Positions 1 through 7,930 of a DNA stretch of 64,000 nucleotides are shown here, piece after piece. The position numbers and the translations under genes are program-made. This DNA is from Clostridiales bacterium GWF2_38_85. GTDB taxonomy: Bacteria > Bacillota > Clostridia > Oscillospirales > CAG-382. Each line of letters begins with the position of its first letter. Within the stretch, counting starts at the first letter, position 1. Below the pieces are notes generated by a model, which was not told the origin of the DNA, searched no databases, and was given only the letters and a program-made list of their open reading frames with translations. The DNA lies in contig MGOY01000014.1 in assembly GCA_001797275.1 (NCBI GenBank), positions 248,001-312,000 of the forward strand, given 5' to 3'.

Positions 1-1
1 C

Positions 2-25
2 AACAAGTGGCATATGCCACTTGTT
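2..25. terminator. perfect 24-bp palindrome, probable terminator of the htrA-like gene
   Basis: A perfect palindrome with 10-bp arms and a 4-nt ATAT loop lies 31 bases past the stop codon of the minus-strand protease gene. Any U-tract for minus-strand transcription would lie left of base 1 and cannot be seen. The plus-strand side lacks a T run. A terminator is the likeliest role, but it is unproven. Confidence 0.5.
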
Positions 26-56
26 ACGGGAAAATTTCAGGAAGAAATGATAAGTA

Positions 57-1433
57 TTAATCTGTTCTTGCGTCGAGTTTAAAAGTTATCTCGACAGTTT
101 CTTCGTTATGGTAAACCTTGATTGTTACAGTATCACCGGCTTCGTGTTTATTCAATACGTTGAGAAGATCATCAACACTTTCGATTTTATCACCTGCAAA
201 TTCTGTGATAATATCATTTCTGCGAAGTCCTGCTGCATATGCTGAACCGGTTGGCTCAATATAGGTTATAAGTGCACCCATTGGGACATCATATAACTCT
301 GCATCACTTTCGGTAACATCACCGACCTTAACGCCAAGATATGGGGAAGCTGTAACAGAACCGTTAGGATCGGTTACTGTGCCGGTTTCAACCAGCTGAT
401 TAATTATGTCAACTGCATCTGACATAGGTATTGCAAAACCTATACCTTCATAATCGGATACAAGCTTCATCGTGTTTATACCAATAACCTGCCCCTTCAT
501 ATTAACAAGAGGACCGCCGCTGTTACCGCTGTTAAGAGTTGCATCTGTTTGCAGCATAGTCATTGTCTTTATAACTGAACTTCCACTTGTAACTTTAATT
601 TTACGATCGGTTGCTGATATAAATCCGAATGTATGTGTGCCTGCGAGATCAAGGCTGTAGGGTGTGCCGATTGCAATAACCATATCACCTATTACAAGGT
701 CATCGCTGCTACCAAGTTCAACCGGTACAAAGTTCTCACCTTCGATTTTTAGTACTGCAATATCATAAAGCGAATCGCTGCCGACAAGTGTTGCTTCATA
801 TTCAGTTTCATCATAAAATATTACCTTGATTGTCTGCGATCCATCGATTACATGATGATTGGTTACAATATAACCGTCTTCACTGATAACAAATCCGCTT
901 CCGAATGAATAAGATGATGTAGATGATGTACCCCAGCCGTTATTTTCTGTTGTGCAGTAAACAGTAACAGTACTCTGATCAAGCTTTTGGGCAATTTCCT
1001 GCAAGGTTAATGCATCACCGTTTTGACTTATCTGTACATTGAATGATTCATGAGATTTATCTGAAGCCGATGATTCTGAGGTTCCGGATTGTTCACTTTG
1101 CAGATCTGAGGTATTTCCGTTAATAAACGGAGATTGATTCATCACTAAAACAAATATTAATGATGAAATAGAAAGAACGGTTAAAACAGTCGTTATTGCA
1201 ACAAATATTTTTAGCTTGCCATTTCCATTTTTATGTTTTTTTTGATTTCTGTTTTCGTTGCCGTTCAATGGGACTCCGTTTTCCCACTTATAATGAAATT
1301 CTTCATTATTTGTTGCTTCATTTACATCCTGATTTTCGGGACTTGTTATCTGATTGATATCGGTATTATTTTCATTCTGATTCTGAGTATTGTCTTCCTG
1401 CTCGTTGTCAAAATTATTAAGATCTTCGTTCAT
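57..1433 (-). CDS. htrA: HtrA/DegP-like membrane-anchored serine protease with PDZ domain
   Basis: This is a trypsin-like surface quality-control protease of the HtrA/DegP family. The 458-residue protein has an acidic, Asn/Gln-rich cytoplasmic N-terminus, one membrane segment at about residues 75-98, a Ser-rich linker, and a protease domain. The catalytic triad is His near 194 (TNHHVI), Asp near 224 (LYDIAV) and Ser near 305 (NSGNSGGP). One PDZ domain occupies roughly the last 100 residues. I chose the ATG at 1433 because AAGGAG lies 8 nt upstream; a GTG three codons earlier overlaps that ribosome binding site. It follows the histidine kinase gene on the same strand, which matches the CssRS-HtrA layout of Bacillus. 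Regulation by that two-component pair is inferred. Confidence 0.92.
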   Translation of the reverse strand: MNEDLNNFDNEQEDNTQNQNENNTDINQITSPENQDVNEATNNEEFHYKWENGVPLNGNENRNQKKHKNGNGKLKIFVAITTVLTVLSISSLIFVLVMNQSPFINGNTSDLQSEQSGTSESSASDKSHESFNVQISQNGDALTLQEIAQKLDQSTVTVYCTTENNGWGTSSTSSYSFGSGFVISEDGYIVTNHHVIDGSQTIKVIFYDETEYEATLVGSDSLYDIAVLKIEGENFVPVELGSSDDLVIGDMVIAIGTPYSLDLAGTHTFGFISATDRKIKVTSGSSVIKTMTMLQTDATLNSGNSGGPLVNMKGQVIGINTMKLVSDYEGIGFAIPMSDAVDIINQLVETGTVTDPNGSVTASPYLGVKVGDVTESDAELYDVPMGALITYIEPTGSAYAAGLRRNDIITEFAGDKIESVDDLLNVLNKHEAGDTVTIKVYHNEETVEITFKLDARTD

Positions 1434-1561
1434 AATATTCACTCCTTAATATTATTTTTTTGTCTATGTCAACATTATACACTCGATATATTAATCCGGA
1501 GTGTTTTTAAAGTAAAAATGAGCTGAAATGCATGTGAAAAATATTTCACAATATACAGCAA

Positions 1562-3031
1562 TCAATTTATTTGCTTCGGTTCCTTTGGTTCGTTTTTAAC
1601 AGTAGGAAGCATAAAGCTGAATTCACAATATTCACCTTGAGTTGAATGTACTTTAATTTCTTCACCATGTCTGTTTACTGTACTTTTAACAATAAAAAGA
1701 CCGAGTCCTATACCGCTCTTGTCAAGACCTCTTGAACGGTCACTCTTGTAAAAACGATCGAAAACGAAAGGCAGATCGGCTTGCGGAATACCTTCGCCGG
1801 TATTGTGCACCGATATAAAGGCCTTCTTTTCACGTTTTTCGATTGTTATTGTTATAACTCCTTTTTCAGGGGTGAATTTAATCGCATTGTCACAAAGGTT
1901 GTATAATACTTGATGTATCGCATCCTTGTCAGCATTGACAAAAACATCGTTTTCATCATTGTTGAATACAATTTCAATCTGCTTGCTGTCAATTTTCTTC
2001 TCGAAGGATATGAGAATCTGTCTTGCCTGCTCACTGATATTATAGTTTTTACGATTAAGAACCTTTTCATTCGCTTCAATCTTCGATAATTCAAGCAGCG
2101 TACTTACAAGTCTTGATAACCTTCTGACTTCAGAGGATATAATACCAAGATAGTAAGAATGTTTTTCGGCAGGTATCGTTCCATCAAGAATACCGTCAAC
2201 AAATCCGGCAATTGTAGTCATCGGTGTTCTGAGATCATGTGAAATGTTGCCGAGAAGTGAACTTCTGCGTTCCTCAATATGCTCAAGTGACTCAGCCATA
2301 TTATTAAAGGTGGTTGCAAGCTCAGCAACCTCATCTCTGCCCAAAACGGGAACACGGACATCAAATTGACCGACAGAGAAGCTTTTTGCCGCATTGCTGA
2401 TTGCTTTCAAAGGAGTAACAATTTGACGGCTGACAATATAAACTGATATTATAGCAGCAAGGAAAACCCAAAGGCTGGCCGATATGATAACAGTAGTCAT
2501 TTTTGTAGTAAGCGAATTGTCACTAATAGTTGATGATGTTACGATGATAAGTCCGGCTTGAGTACCGGTTTCATATGATACAACATTGAAATTGTTTAAA
2601 TGCTTACCCGAAAATACACCGAGATCGTGAAGTGTATATTGTGTACTTCCGTTTATTATACTCTCAACAACACTTTGGGGGAAAGCTGTAAATTCGCTGT
2701 TTTCAATTTCCGCTGTACTAATCAGAATATTCCCCTTGATATCGGTAATATATATGTCGGCATCCGCTGAACTTGCATATTTCTCCATAGAGCTTGAAAT
2801 TCTGTCTGAATAACGTTTGATTGTAATATCAAAATCCTCTTCATGTAGAATATCTTTGAATACATTAATAATTTCTTCGGAATTATCCGCAGCTTTTGCC
2901 ATCAGCAGCTTTTTGGATTCGATAGAATAGTTTGTCAGCATGGAGCTGATTATCAGAGTCAAAATTAAAAAACTGAATCCGATAATTAAAGTAAAAGTTG
3001 ATATAAATCTTGTGAAAACACTCTTATACAT
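1562..3031 (-). CDS. HAMP-containing sensor histidine kinase
   Basis: This is a membrane sensor kinase of 489 residues. Its order is: first membrane segment (about 9-31), extracytoplasmic sensor region (about 35-175), second membrane segment (about 178-200), HAMP linker (about 200-252), a HisKA domain with the phospho-acceptor His265 in NISHDLRTP, then an HATPase domain with N box (Asn382 in DNAIKFTP), G1 box (NTGEGIP) and GIGLGLFIVK. The start has AAGGTGG five bases upstream. The gene lies 159 bp downstream of the response regulator and upstream of htrA, all on one strand. The architecture resembles CssS, but the signal it senses cannot be read from the sequence. Confidence 0.93.
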   Translation of the reverse strand: MYKSVFTRFISTFTLIIGFSFLILTLIISSMLTNYSIESKKLLMAKAADNSEEIINVFKDILHEEDFDITIKRYSDRISSSMEKYASSADADIYITDIKGNILISTAEIENSEFTAFPQSVVESIINGSTQYTLHDLGVFSGKHLNNFNVVSYETGTQAGLIIVTSSTISDNSLTTKMTTVIISASLWVFLAAIISVYIVSRQIVTPLKAISNAAKSFSVGQFDVRVPVLGRDEVAELATTFNNMAESLEHIEERRSSLLGNISHDLRTPMTTIAGFVDGILDGTIPAEKHSYYLGIISSEVRRLSRLVSTLLELSKIEANEKVLNRKNYNISEQARQILISFEKKIDSKQIEIVFNNDENDVFVNADKDAIHQVLYNLCDNAIKFTPEKGVITITIEKREKKAFISVHNTGEGIPQADLPFVFDRFYKSDRSRGLDKSGIGLGLFIVKSTVNRHGEEIKVHSTQGEYCEFSFMLPTVKNEPKEPKQIN

Positions 3032-3079
3032 TTAAACCACCTTCGTTTTTAAAGCCAATATAATTTCATAAACATTACT

Positions 3080-3102
3080 AAAGCGAGCATAATGCTCGCT
3101 TT
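3080..3102 (-). other. intercistronic hairpin between response regulator and kinase genes
   Basis: A 10-bp perfect inverted repeat with a 3-base loop sits in the gap between the two genes. On the minus strand no T run follows, so it is a poor terminator. It could stabilise the upstream message or attenuate kinase expression. This is inference from symmetry alone. Confidence 0.4.
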
Positions 3103-3190
3103 AATAATATCATGAAAGGGGGTACAAAGTCAACTATTTAACAATATATTTCCAACCAATTAAACAGCGTTTAATCATCAAAAATATATA

Positions 3191-3877
3191 CTATTCTCCA
3201 TATACTTCGAATTTGTATCCAACGCCCCAGACAGTTTTAAGTGTCCATTTATCGGATGCGTTGTCAAGCTTTTCACGAAGTCTCTTAATGTGTACATCAA
3301 CAGTACGGGAATCGCCAAGATAATCAAAACCCCATACCTTGTCAAGTAACTGGTCACGTGTGAATACACGGTTGTAGTTAGCTGCAAGAAAATAGATAAG
3401 TTCAAGCTCCTTGGGGGGAAGGTCTATAACCTTTCCGCGAACCTTAAGTTCGTACTTCTGAAGGCTGATTTCAATATTATCAAATTTAATAAGCTCGCCG
3501 CTGACTGTATCATGGTTAGCATATCTTCTGAGAACAGCTTTGATACGAGCGAAAACTTCCTTCATATCAAGCGGTTTTACGATAAAATCATCTGCACCGA
3601 GTTCGAGACCGAGAACTTTGTCGATTGTTTCACCCTTTGCGGTTATCATAATGATGGGTTTCGATGAATGTTCTCTGATTTCGCGGCATACCTGCCAGCC
3701 ATCTTTCTTAGGGAGCATAATATCGAGAAGAACAAGGTCAGGCTCATACATTCTGAAAGCTGTAACGCCTTCTGCACCGTCTGAAGCAGTTCTTACCTCA
3801 TATCCTTCTTTTTCAAGATACATTCTTAATAATTCGCTTATGTTGGTATCATCGTCAATTACTAATATTTTTGTCAT
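3191..3877 (-). CDS. OmpR/PhoB-family response regulator
   Basis: A 228-residue DNA-binding response regulator. The receiver domain (about 1-118) carries the acidic pocket at residues 8-10, phospho-acceptor Asp52 (LLDIMLP), Thr79 and Lys101. The C-terminal winged helix spans about 130-225, with conserved PPKELELI and a TVDVHIKRLREKL recognition helix. Length and order are typical of the OmpR family. AGGAGG lies 8 nt before the ATG. It is the first gene of the regulator-kinase-protease series and is probably the partner of the adjacent kinase. It has its own sigma-A-type promoter upstream. Confidence 0.95.
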   Translation of the reverse strand: MTKILVIDDDTNISELLRMYLEKEGYEVRTASDGAEGVTAFRMYEPDLVLLDIMLPKKDGWQVCREIREHSSKPIIMITAKGETIDKVLGLELGADDFIVKPLDMKEVFARIKAVLRRYANHDTVSGELIKFDNIEISLQKYELKVRGKVIDLPPKELELIYFLAANYNRVFTRDQLLDKVWGFDYLGDSRTVDVHIKRLREKLDNASDKWTLKTVWGVGYKFEVYGE

Positions 3878-3952
3878 GGTAGTTACCTCCTATTTATTTT
3901 TATTTACATTTAATTATGTTGTATAATTTATTATTTGCTTGTTTACAAAATC

Positions 3953-3981
3953 ATAATAACACAGAAATAACAGCTTGTCAA
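3953..3981 (-). promoter_or_regulatory. sigma-A promoter of the response regulator gene
   Basis: On the minus strand TTGACA is followed by exactly 17 bp and TATTAT. The -35 is preceded by AAAAGCTA, the same context seen at the rpmG and rplJ promoters. A leader of about 70 nt separates it from the ATG. Confidence 0.75.
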
Positions 3982-4075
3982 TAGCTTTTTAATATTTTTT
4001 TTATTATTTTGTATGAAATTTAAGTTTACAATTATAAATGATAAAATATTAACAAGAGTATATTATATTTCTATT

Positions 4076-4203
4076 GTTAAACTAACCTCCACGCCTTTGC
4101 AGGCACAAATAGTAATGTATAATCGGTTGGAGTTAACCTCCACATCTGGGTAAAATAAATTTGGAATTAAAGTAAGTGGAGGTACGCCTGCAGGCATTGT
4201 TTA
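4076..4203. repeat. modular inverted-repeat element in the regulator/ychF divergent gap
   Basis: This ~128-bp stretch is bounded by GTTAAAC and GTTTAAC. Inside it are two direct copies of ACCTCCAC (near 4084 and 4139) and one inverted GTGGAGGT (near 4176). It also holds two GC-rich palindromes of the form GCC..GCAGGC. The modules occur in a different order on the two arms. No open reading frame covers it. It could be a degraded mobile element or a structured RNA. Confidence 0.4.
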
Positions 4204-4227
4204 ACCTTTTATTTTTCAAACTAAATA

Positions 4228-4256
4228 TTGATTTTTTTATACCCGTGTATTATAAT
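4228..4256 (+). promoter_or_regulatory. sigma-A promoter of ychF
   Basis: TTGATT and TATAAT are separated by 17 bp, and the -10 ends 37 bp before the ychF ATG. Spacing and hexamers are near consensus. Confidence 0.7.
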
Positions 4257-4293
4257 ATATTGATAACAATCAAATTGAAAGAGGTTTTTATAT

Positions 4294-5388
4294 ATGAAGC
4301 TTGGTATAGTTGGTTTACCGAATGTGGGCAAAAGTACATTGTTTAATGCGCTTACGAAAGCAGGGGCGATTGCTGCGAATTTCCCGTTTTGTACAATTGA
4401 TCCCAATGTCGGTGTAGTAGCAGTCAGAGATAAAAGGCTTGATGAACTTGCAAAGCTGTACAACCCCGAAAAATATACGCCGGCAATAATAGAATTTGTT
4501 GATATAGCAGGTCTTGTAAAAGGTGCTTCAAAAGGCGAAGGACTTGGTAACAAGTTTCTATCTCATATCCGTGAGGTTGATGCAATAGTGCATGTTGTCC
4601 GCTGCTTTGAAAACGATGATATAATACATGTTGATGTCGGCATAGATCCTGAGAGGGATGTTGAAGTTATAAATATGGAGCTTATTCTCTCAGATATAGA
4701 ATTACTACAACGCAGACATGACCGGCTTACAAAACAACTCAAGGGTGATAAAACCGTTACTGACGAAGTTGAATTGATTGAATATTTAATTGAAGAACTT
4801 AATAAAGGAAGCTCAGCAAGAAATCTTCCGGTTGACGAGAAACAAAAAGAAATTGTTCGTACGCTTGATCTTCTCAGCGGCAAGCCTGTTATATATGTAG
4901 CGAATGTATCCGAGGACTCGCTTACAGGCAATCTTGAAGACAATGAGTTGTATATGAAACTGAAGAAAATAGCTGACAGGGAAGGTGCGGAGATAATTGC
5001 TGTATGCGCAGAGCTTGAAGCTCAGATTGCCCAGCTTGACGACGAAGAGCAGGTAATGTTCCTCGAAGAAATGGGATTAAAAGAATCCGGGCTTGAAAGG
5101 CTTGTAACCGCATCATACAGACTTCTCGGATTAATAAGTTATCTGACAGCAGGTCCAAAAGAGGTTCGTGCCTGGACAATAACAAAAGGAACTAAAGCAC
5201 CCCAGGCGGCAGGTAAAATACACTCTGACTTTGAGAGAGGGTTCATTCGCGCCGAAGTTGTTGCATACGATGACCTTATTGCGAAAGGTTCAACCGCAGC
5301 GGCAGCCGCTGCCGGGCTGATAAGAAGCGAAGGAAAGGAATATGTCATCAAAGACGGAGATGTTGTCCTCTTCAGGTTTAATGTGTAA
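4294..5388 (+). CDS. ychF: YchF/OLA1-family ATPase (redox-regulated ATPase)
   Basis: A universally conserved P-loop ATPase of the Obg-related YchF/OLA1 family, which associates with ribosomes. The 364-residue length is typical. The G1 loop GLPNVGKST is at residues 6-14, the G3 region VDIAGLVKGAS follows near 67, and a coiled-coil insertion spans about 130-200. The C-terminal TGS-like domain ends in DGDVVLFRFNV, the family signature. GAGG lies 9 nt before the ATG. It appears monocistronic or loosely linked to the kinase-like gene that starts 52 bp downstream. Confidence 0.96.
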   Translation: MKLGIVGLPNVGKSTLFNALTKAGAIAANFPFCTIDPNVGVVAVRDKRLDELAKLYNPEKYTPAIIEFVDIAGLVKGASKGEGLGNKFLSHIREVDAIVHVVRCFENDDIIHVDVGIDPERDVEVINMELILSDIELLQRRHDRLTKQLKGDKTVTDEVELIEYLIEELNKGSSARNLPVDEKQKEIVRTLDLLSGKPVIYVANVSEDSLTGNLEDNELYMKLKKIADREGAEIIAVCAELEAQIAQLDDEEQVMFLEEMGLKESGLERLVTASYRLLGLISYLTAGPKEVRAWTITKGTKAPQAAGKIHSDFERGFIRAEVVAYDDLIAKGSTAAAAAAGLIRSEGKEYVIKDGDVVLFRFNV

Positions 5389-5440
5389 TCAATGTATCAC
5401 TATCATTAATACTTTAAATATTAAGAGGAAGAGATTAAAA

Positions 5441-6265
5441 ATGAGCTTTGATTGTGAAATAGTAGGGAAGATAGGTTCCATGGCGCTAATCAATCGTGAA
5501 ATTAATGAGTTGGATTATAATACATTCAGCAGAATTGGCAAATATCTATCACCAGGATATGTGTGGATCAGTTCGGGAGCTGTGGAGATTGGTAAAATAG
5601 ATTATTTCAAGAGAAATAATTGTAAGATTATACCCGAAAATGATATTGCCAAATCATTATATGCTTCTCAAGGACAATGCATTTTAATTGAGAATTATAG
5701 ACGTTTTATAAGACCAGATTATTCTGTCAGGCAAATATTGCTTGAACACAATCATTTCAATGACAATAAAAAAAGAGAATATATTAAAAATTTACTATTA
5801 AAATCTGTCGAACAAAAAGCAATTCCTATTATCAACTATAATGATTCCGTGAGCAACGATGAAATAATGAAAATGGAAATTAGTCGAATTCGAGATAAAA
5901 ATGAATCGATTGTTGAATGTATTGATAATGATGAAACTGCCTCTCAAATTTCAGTTTTATTAAAATCGAAATATTTATTGATTATGACAGCTGCTGACGG
6001 GCTACTCAAGAAAGCGGATGATCCTTCTTCCTTAATTGGAAGAGTTGAGGGAAAAGATACATATGAATTGATAGAAAATATTAATAACCTCTTACAACAC
6101 TGTATTGGATCAAGTCGGGAAGGTTCAAACGGAATGCTAGCAAAGTTGCGGTATATACAAGAACCAATTAAAAACGGTACGACTGTAATAATAGGTAGTC
6201 CCAAATATATCATTCCTGATTTGATTAAAGGTAATGTTAAAAGGACTATTTTTTCAGTTCGGTAA
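5441..6265 (+). CDS. orphan glutamate-5-kinase-like amino acid kinase
   Basis: A 274-residue cytoplasmic protein of the amino acid kinase fold, closest by eye to ProB (ATP + glutamate to glutamyl-5-phosphate). Visible family signatures are VWISSGAVEIGKI near residue 50, the DNDETASQISVLLKSKYLLI stretch in place of the usual NDxLSAxVA..AxLL, TAADGLL, and GSNGMLAKL in place of GTGGMxTKL. It lacks a PUA domain, and no proA is adjacent, so a proline-pathway role is uncertain. I chose the ATG at 5441 because GAGGAAGAG lies upstream; an earlier in-frame start would overlap ychF. The gene is visibly more AT-rich than ychF, which hints at transfer or relaxed constraint. Confidence 0.7.
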   Translation: MSFDCEIVGKIGSMALINREINELDYNTFSRIGKYLSPGYVWISSGAVEIGKIDYFKRNNCKIIPENDIAKSLYASQGQCILIENYRRFIRPDYSVRQILLEHNHFNDNKKREYIKNLLLKSVEQKAIPIINYNDSVSNDEIMKMEISRIRDKNESIVECIDNDETASQISVLLKSKYLLIMTAADGLLKKADDPSSLIGRVEGKDTYELIENINNLLQHCIGSSREGSNGMLAKLRYIQEPIKNGTTVIIGSPKYIIPDLIKGNVKRTIFSVR

Positions 6266-6296
6266 ATTTCTTTGAGTCTATCTATTTTAATTTATA

Positions 6297-6326
6297 TTGA
6301 AACAAAGATATTCATAAACGTATAAA
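6297..6326 (+). promoter_or_regulatory. promoter of the 63-residue membrane protein gene
   Basis: TTGAAA and TATAAA are spaced by 18 bp and end about 50 bp before the ATG at 6378. The match to sigma-A consensus is fair. Confidence 0.5.
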
Positions 6327-6377
6327 ACCCTATTTTTTGCGAAAAATACAAATAACGAATCGCAAAGGGGTAATTTT

Positions 6378-6569
6378 ATGTTTATGAGAAAACAAAAGCC
6401 GAATTATGTGGCTTCATCAATGATCGGAGCATTGACAGTGCTTGCTGTTGGGGGAGTTCTTCTTATGTCGGCAATGTGCTGCAAGCCGTTAAGAAATAAG
6501 CTTATGTCGATGAAAAATGACGCAAAAAATGCATTTAAAACAATTGAGAACGAAATGAAGCAAGCTTAA
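6378..6569 (+). CDS. small single-pass membrane protein, function unknown
   Basis: I do not recognise a named family. The 63-residue product has a basic N-terminus, one hydrophobic segment at about 14-34 that ends in two cysteines, and a charged helical tail (NKLMSMKNDAKNAF) like those of small YtxH-type membrane proteins. The ribosome binding site AAAGGGG precedes the ATG at good spacing, and a plausible promoter lies upstream. It stands alone between the kinase-like gene and the rpmG operon. Confidence 0.6.
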   Translation: MFMRKQKPNYVASSMIGALTVLAVGGVLLMSAMCCKPLRNKLMSMKNDAKNAFKTIENEMKQA

Positions 6570-6612
6570 CGCAGGCAAAATAATAAAAATTGTATAAAAT
6601 ATAAAAAAGCTA

Positions 6613-6642
6613 TTGACAAAAGGGGTTATGGTTTGCTATAAT
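6613..6642 (+). promoter_or_regulatory. sigma-A promoter of the rpmG-secE-nusG operon
   Basis: TTGACA and TATAAT, both perfect consensus, are separated by 18 bp. Upstream lies AAAAAAGCTA, an AT-rich context shared with the rplJ and response regulator promoters. Transcription should begin near 6649. Confidence 0.8.
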
Positions 6643-6648
6643 AAAACC

Positions 6649-6672
6649 ACCTCTGCGGAGGTAGCTTTTTTG
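6649..6672 (+). terminator. short hairpin plus U-tract at the 5' end of the rpmG transcript
   Basis: A 5-bp GC-rich stem (ACCTC/GAGGT, loop TGCG) is followed by AGCTTTTTTG immediately after the predicted start of transcription. It resembles a very early intrinsic terminator or attenuator, but the stem is short. Function is unproven. Confidence 0.35.
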
Positions 6673-6785
6673 TTGCCCGAAAATATGTCGATTAATATGG
6701 CGTAACAACAAATTGGATGATGATTTCTCGTCCGGCTACCGATAAGAGGGAGGTACAAAAAGAATATGACACTGGAGGTGCCGAT

Positions 6786-6935
6786 ATGAGGGTAAAAATT
6801 ACTTTGGTTTGCAGTGAATGCAAACAAAGAAACTATGACACCGTAAAAAACAAGAAAAATGATCCTGACAGACTTACACTGAGCAAGTATTGTCGGTTCT
6901 GCCGCAAGCACACGGAACACAAAGAAAGCAAGTAA
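6786..6935 (+). CDS. rpmG: 50S ribosomal protein L33
   Basis: Large-subunit ribosomal protein bL33, 49 residues. It has two CxxC pairs (CSEC and CRFC), so it is the zinc-binding C+ form. The sequence [17 protein letters not shown] is characteristic. I chose the ATG at 6786 because GGAGG lies 8-9 nt upstream and the length then equals the family norm; an upstream in-frame ATG would add 23 unrelated residues. It leads the conserved rpmG-secE-nusG-rplK-rplA series. Confidence 0.95.
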   Translation: MRVKITLVCSECKQRNYDTVKNKKNDPDRLTLSKYCRFCRKHTEHKESK

Positions 6936-7010
6936 ACTTGTATTCTAAAGAAAGCAATGAAATTGCATTCTTAAAAAAGCTTAATGAGCAGAAAGATTGA
7001 GGATAATTGT

Positions 7011-7253
7011 ATGGCTGAAGAAAAGAAAGAAAAGTCTGTTGTAAAAAAAGAAAAAGTTCCGTTTAGCAATAAAATTGCCAAGTTCCTGAAAGATTACAAG
7101 AGCGAACTTAAGAAAATAGTATGGCCTACAAGAGAAGAAACAATGAAGAAATCCTGGGTTGTAATCACTTCTCTTTTAATCAGTGGTGCAGTTATAGGAC
7201 TGCTTGACTTTGGATTCGGAAAACTCATCCTTTGGGTTGGAACTTTAGTTTGA
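7011..7253 (+). CDS. secE: preprotein translocase subunit SecE
   Basis: Small essential subunit of the SecYEG channel, 80 residues. A Lys/Glu-rich cytoplasmic N-terminus precedes the conserved amphipathic helix (LKDYKSELKKIVWPTREE) and a single membrane span (about 49-72). The ATG at 7011 has GAGG 8 nt upstream, whereas the ATG at 6984 has no ribosome binding site. It lies between rpmG and nusG, the universal arrangement. Confidence 0.95.
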   Translation: MAEEKKEKSVVKKEKVPFSNKIAKFLKDYKSELKKIVWPTREETMKKSWVVITSLLISGAVIGLLDFGFGKLILWVGTLV

Positions 7254-7284
7254 GCAAATCAATTATTAGAAAGGCATGAGCAAC

Positions 7285-7812
7285 ATGTCAACAGACGAAA
7301 AAGCATTGTGGTATGTTGTGCATACTTATTCGGGGTATGAAAACAAGGTTGCCACAAGCATAGAAAAAATGGTTGAAAATCGTGGTCTTGGTCATCTTAT
7401 ACAGGATGTCAAAATACCGGTTGAACTGGTAACCGAAGCATCCGATAAGGGAATAAAGGAAATCGAACGTAAGCTATTTCCCAGCTATGTGATGGTCAAA
7501 ATGGTCATGAATGATGAGAGCTGGCATGCGATAAGAAACACTCGTGGTGTTACCGGCTTCGTAGGTCCCGGATCAAAACCGGTTCCTTTGAGTGAAACCG
7601 AGGTAGAAGCATTGGGTGTTGAGGTTCATGTTATCGAAATACTTTACAACGTTGGCGACAACGTACGGATCTGTGACGGTCCGCTTAATGGATTTATCGG
7701 TATTGTCGATGAGATATCACCCGATAAAAAGAAGGTTAAGGTTACAGCTTCATTATTCGGTCGAGATACAACAGTTGAGCTTGACTCAACACAAGTCAGT
7801 CCGATAAATTGA
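7285..7812 (+). CDS. nusG: transcription termination/antitermination factor NusG
   Basis: General elongation factor that binds RNA polymerase and links it to Rho or the ribosome. The 175-residue product has the NGN domain (WYVVHTYSGYE at the N-terminus, FPSYVMVKM mid-domain, VRNTRGVTGFVG-like IRNTRGVTGFVG) and a C-terminal KOW domain (GDNVRICDGPLNGFIGIV). I prefer ATG 7285 because AGAAAGG then lies 10 nt upstream; ATG 7276 is only one base from that site. Located 31 bp after secE. Confidence 0.95.
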   Translation: MSTDEKALWYVVHTYSGYENKVATSIEKMVENRGLGHLIQDVKIPVELVTEASDKGIKEIERKLFPSYVMVKMVMNDESWHAIRNTRGVTGFVGPGSKPVPLSETEVEALGVEVHVIEILYNVGDNVRICDGPLNGFIGIVDEISPDKKKVKVTASLFGRDTTVELDSTQVSPIN

Positions 7813-7873
7813 AAAAAATCAAACTGTACGAAAATGTACAAACAACGCAAACGTAGCCATGCTTTGCGTTTAA

Positions 7874-7910
7874 GTGGGAGGGAGCAAAGTTCCCGAAAAA
7901 TAATTACCAC
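7874..7910 (+). promoter_or_regulatory. probable L1-binding operator on the rplK-rplA leader mRNA
   Basis: The leader contains GTGGGAGGG, then TTCCCG and TTACCAC shortly before the rplK ribosome binding site. GTGG can pair with CCAC, and GGGA with TCCC, forming the asymmetric hairpin known for L1 translational autoregulation of rplK-rplA in bacteria. A second hairpin (AACGCAAA/TTTGCGTT) precedes it at 7844-7870. Assignment rests on position and pattern. Confidence 0.55.
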
Positions 7911-7930
7911 ATTCGGAGGTGTTAATAATT

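Noticed and set aside
1233-1526. 97-codon hydrophobic plus-strand frame
   Set aside because: It is antisense to the low-complexity N-terminus of the HtrA-like gene; the hydrophobicity comes from the complement of Asn/Gln/Glu codons.
4563-4943. 126-codon minus-strand frame inside ychF
   Set aside because: Shadow of the YchF coding sequence, Ser-rich by complement.
6640-6785. tRNA-Trp gene, often near rpmG-secE
   Set aside because: No cloverleaf or T-loop sequence could be found in this gap.
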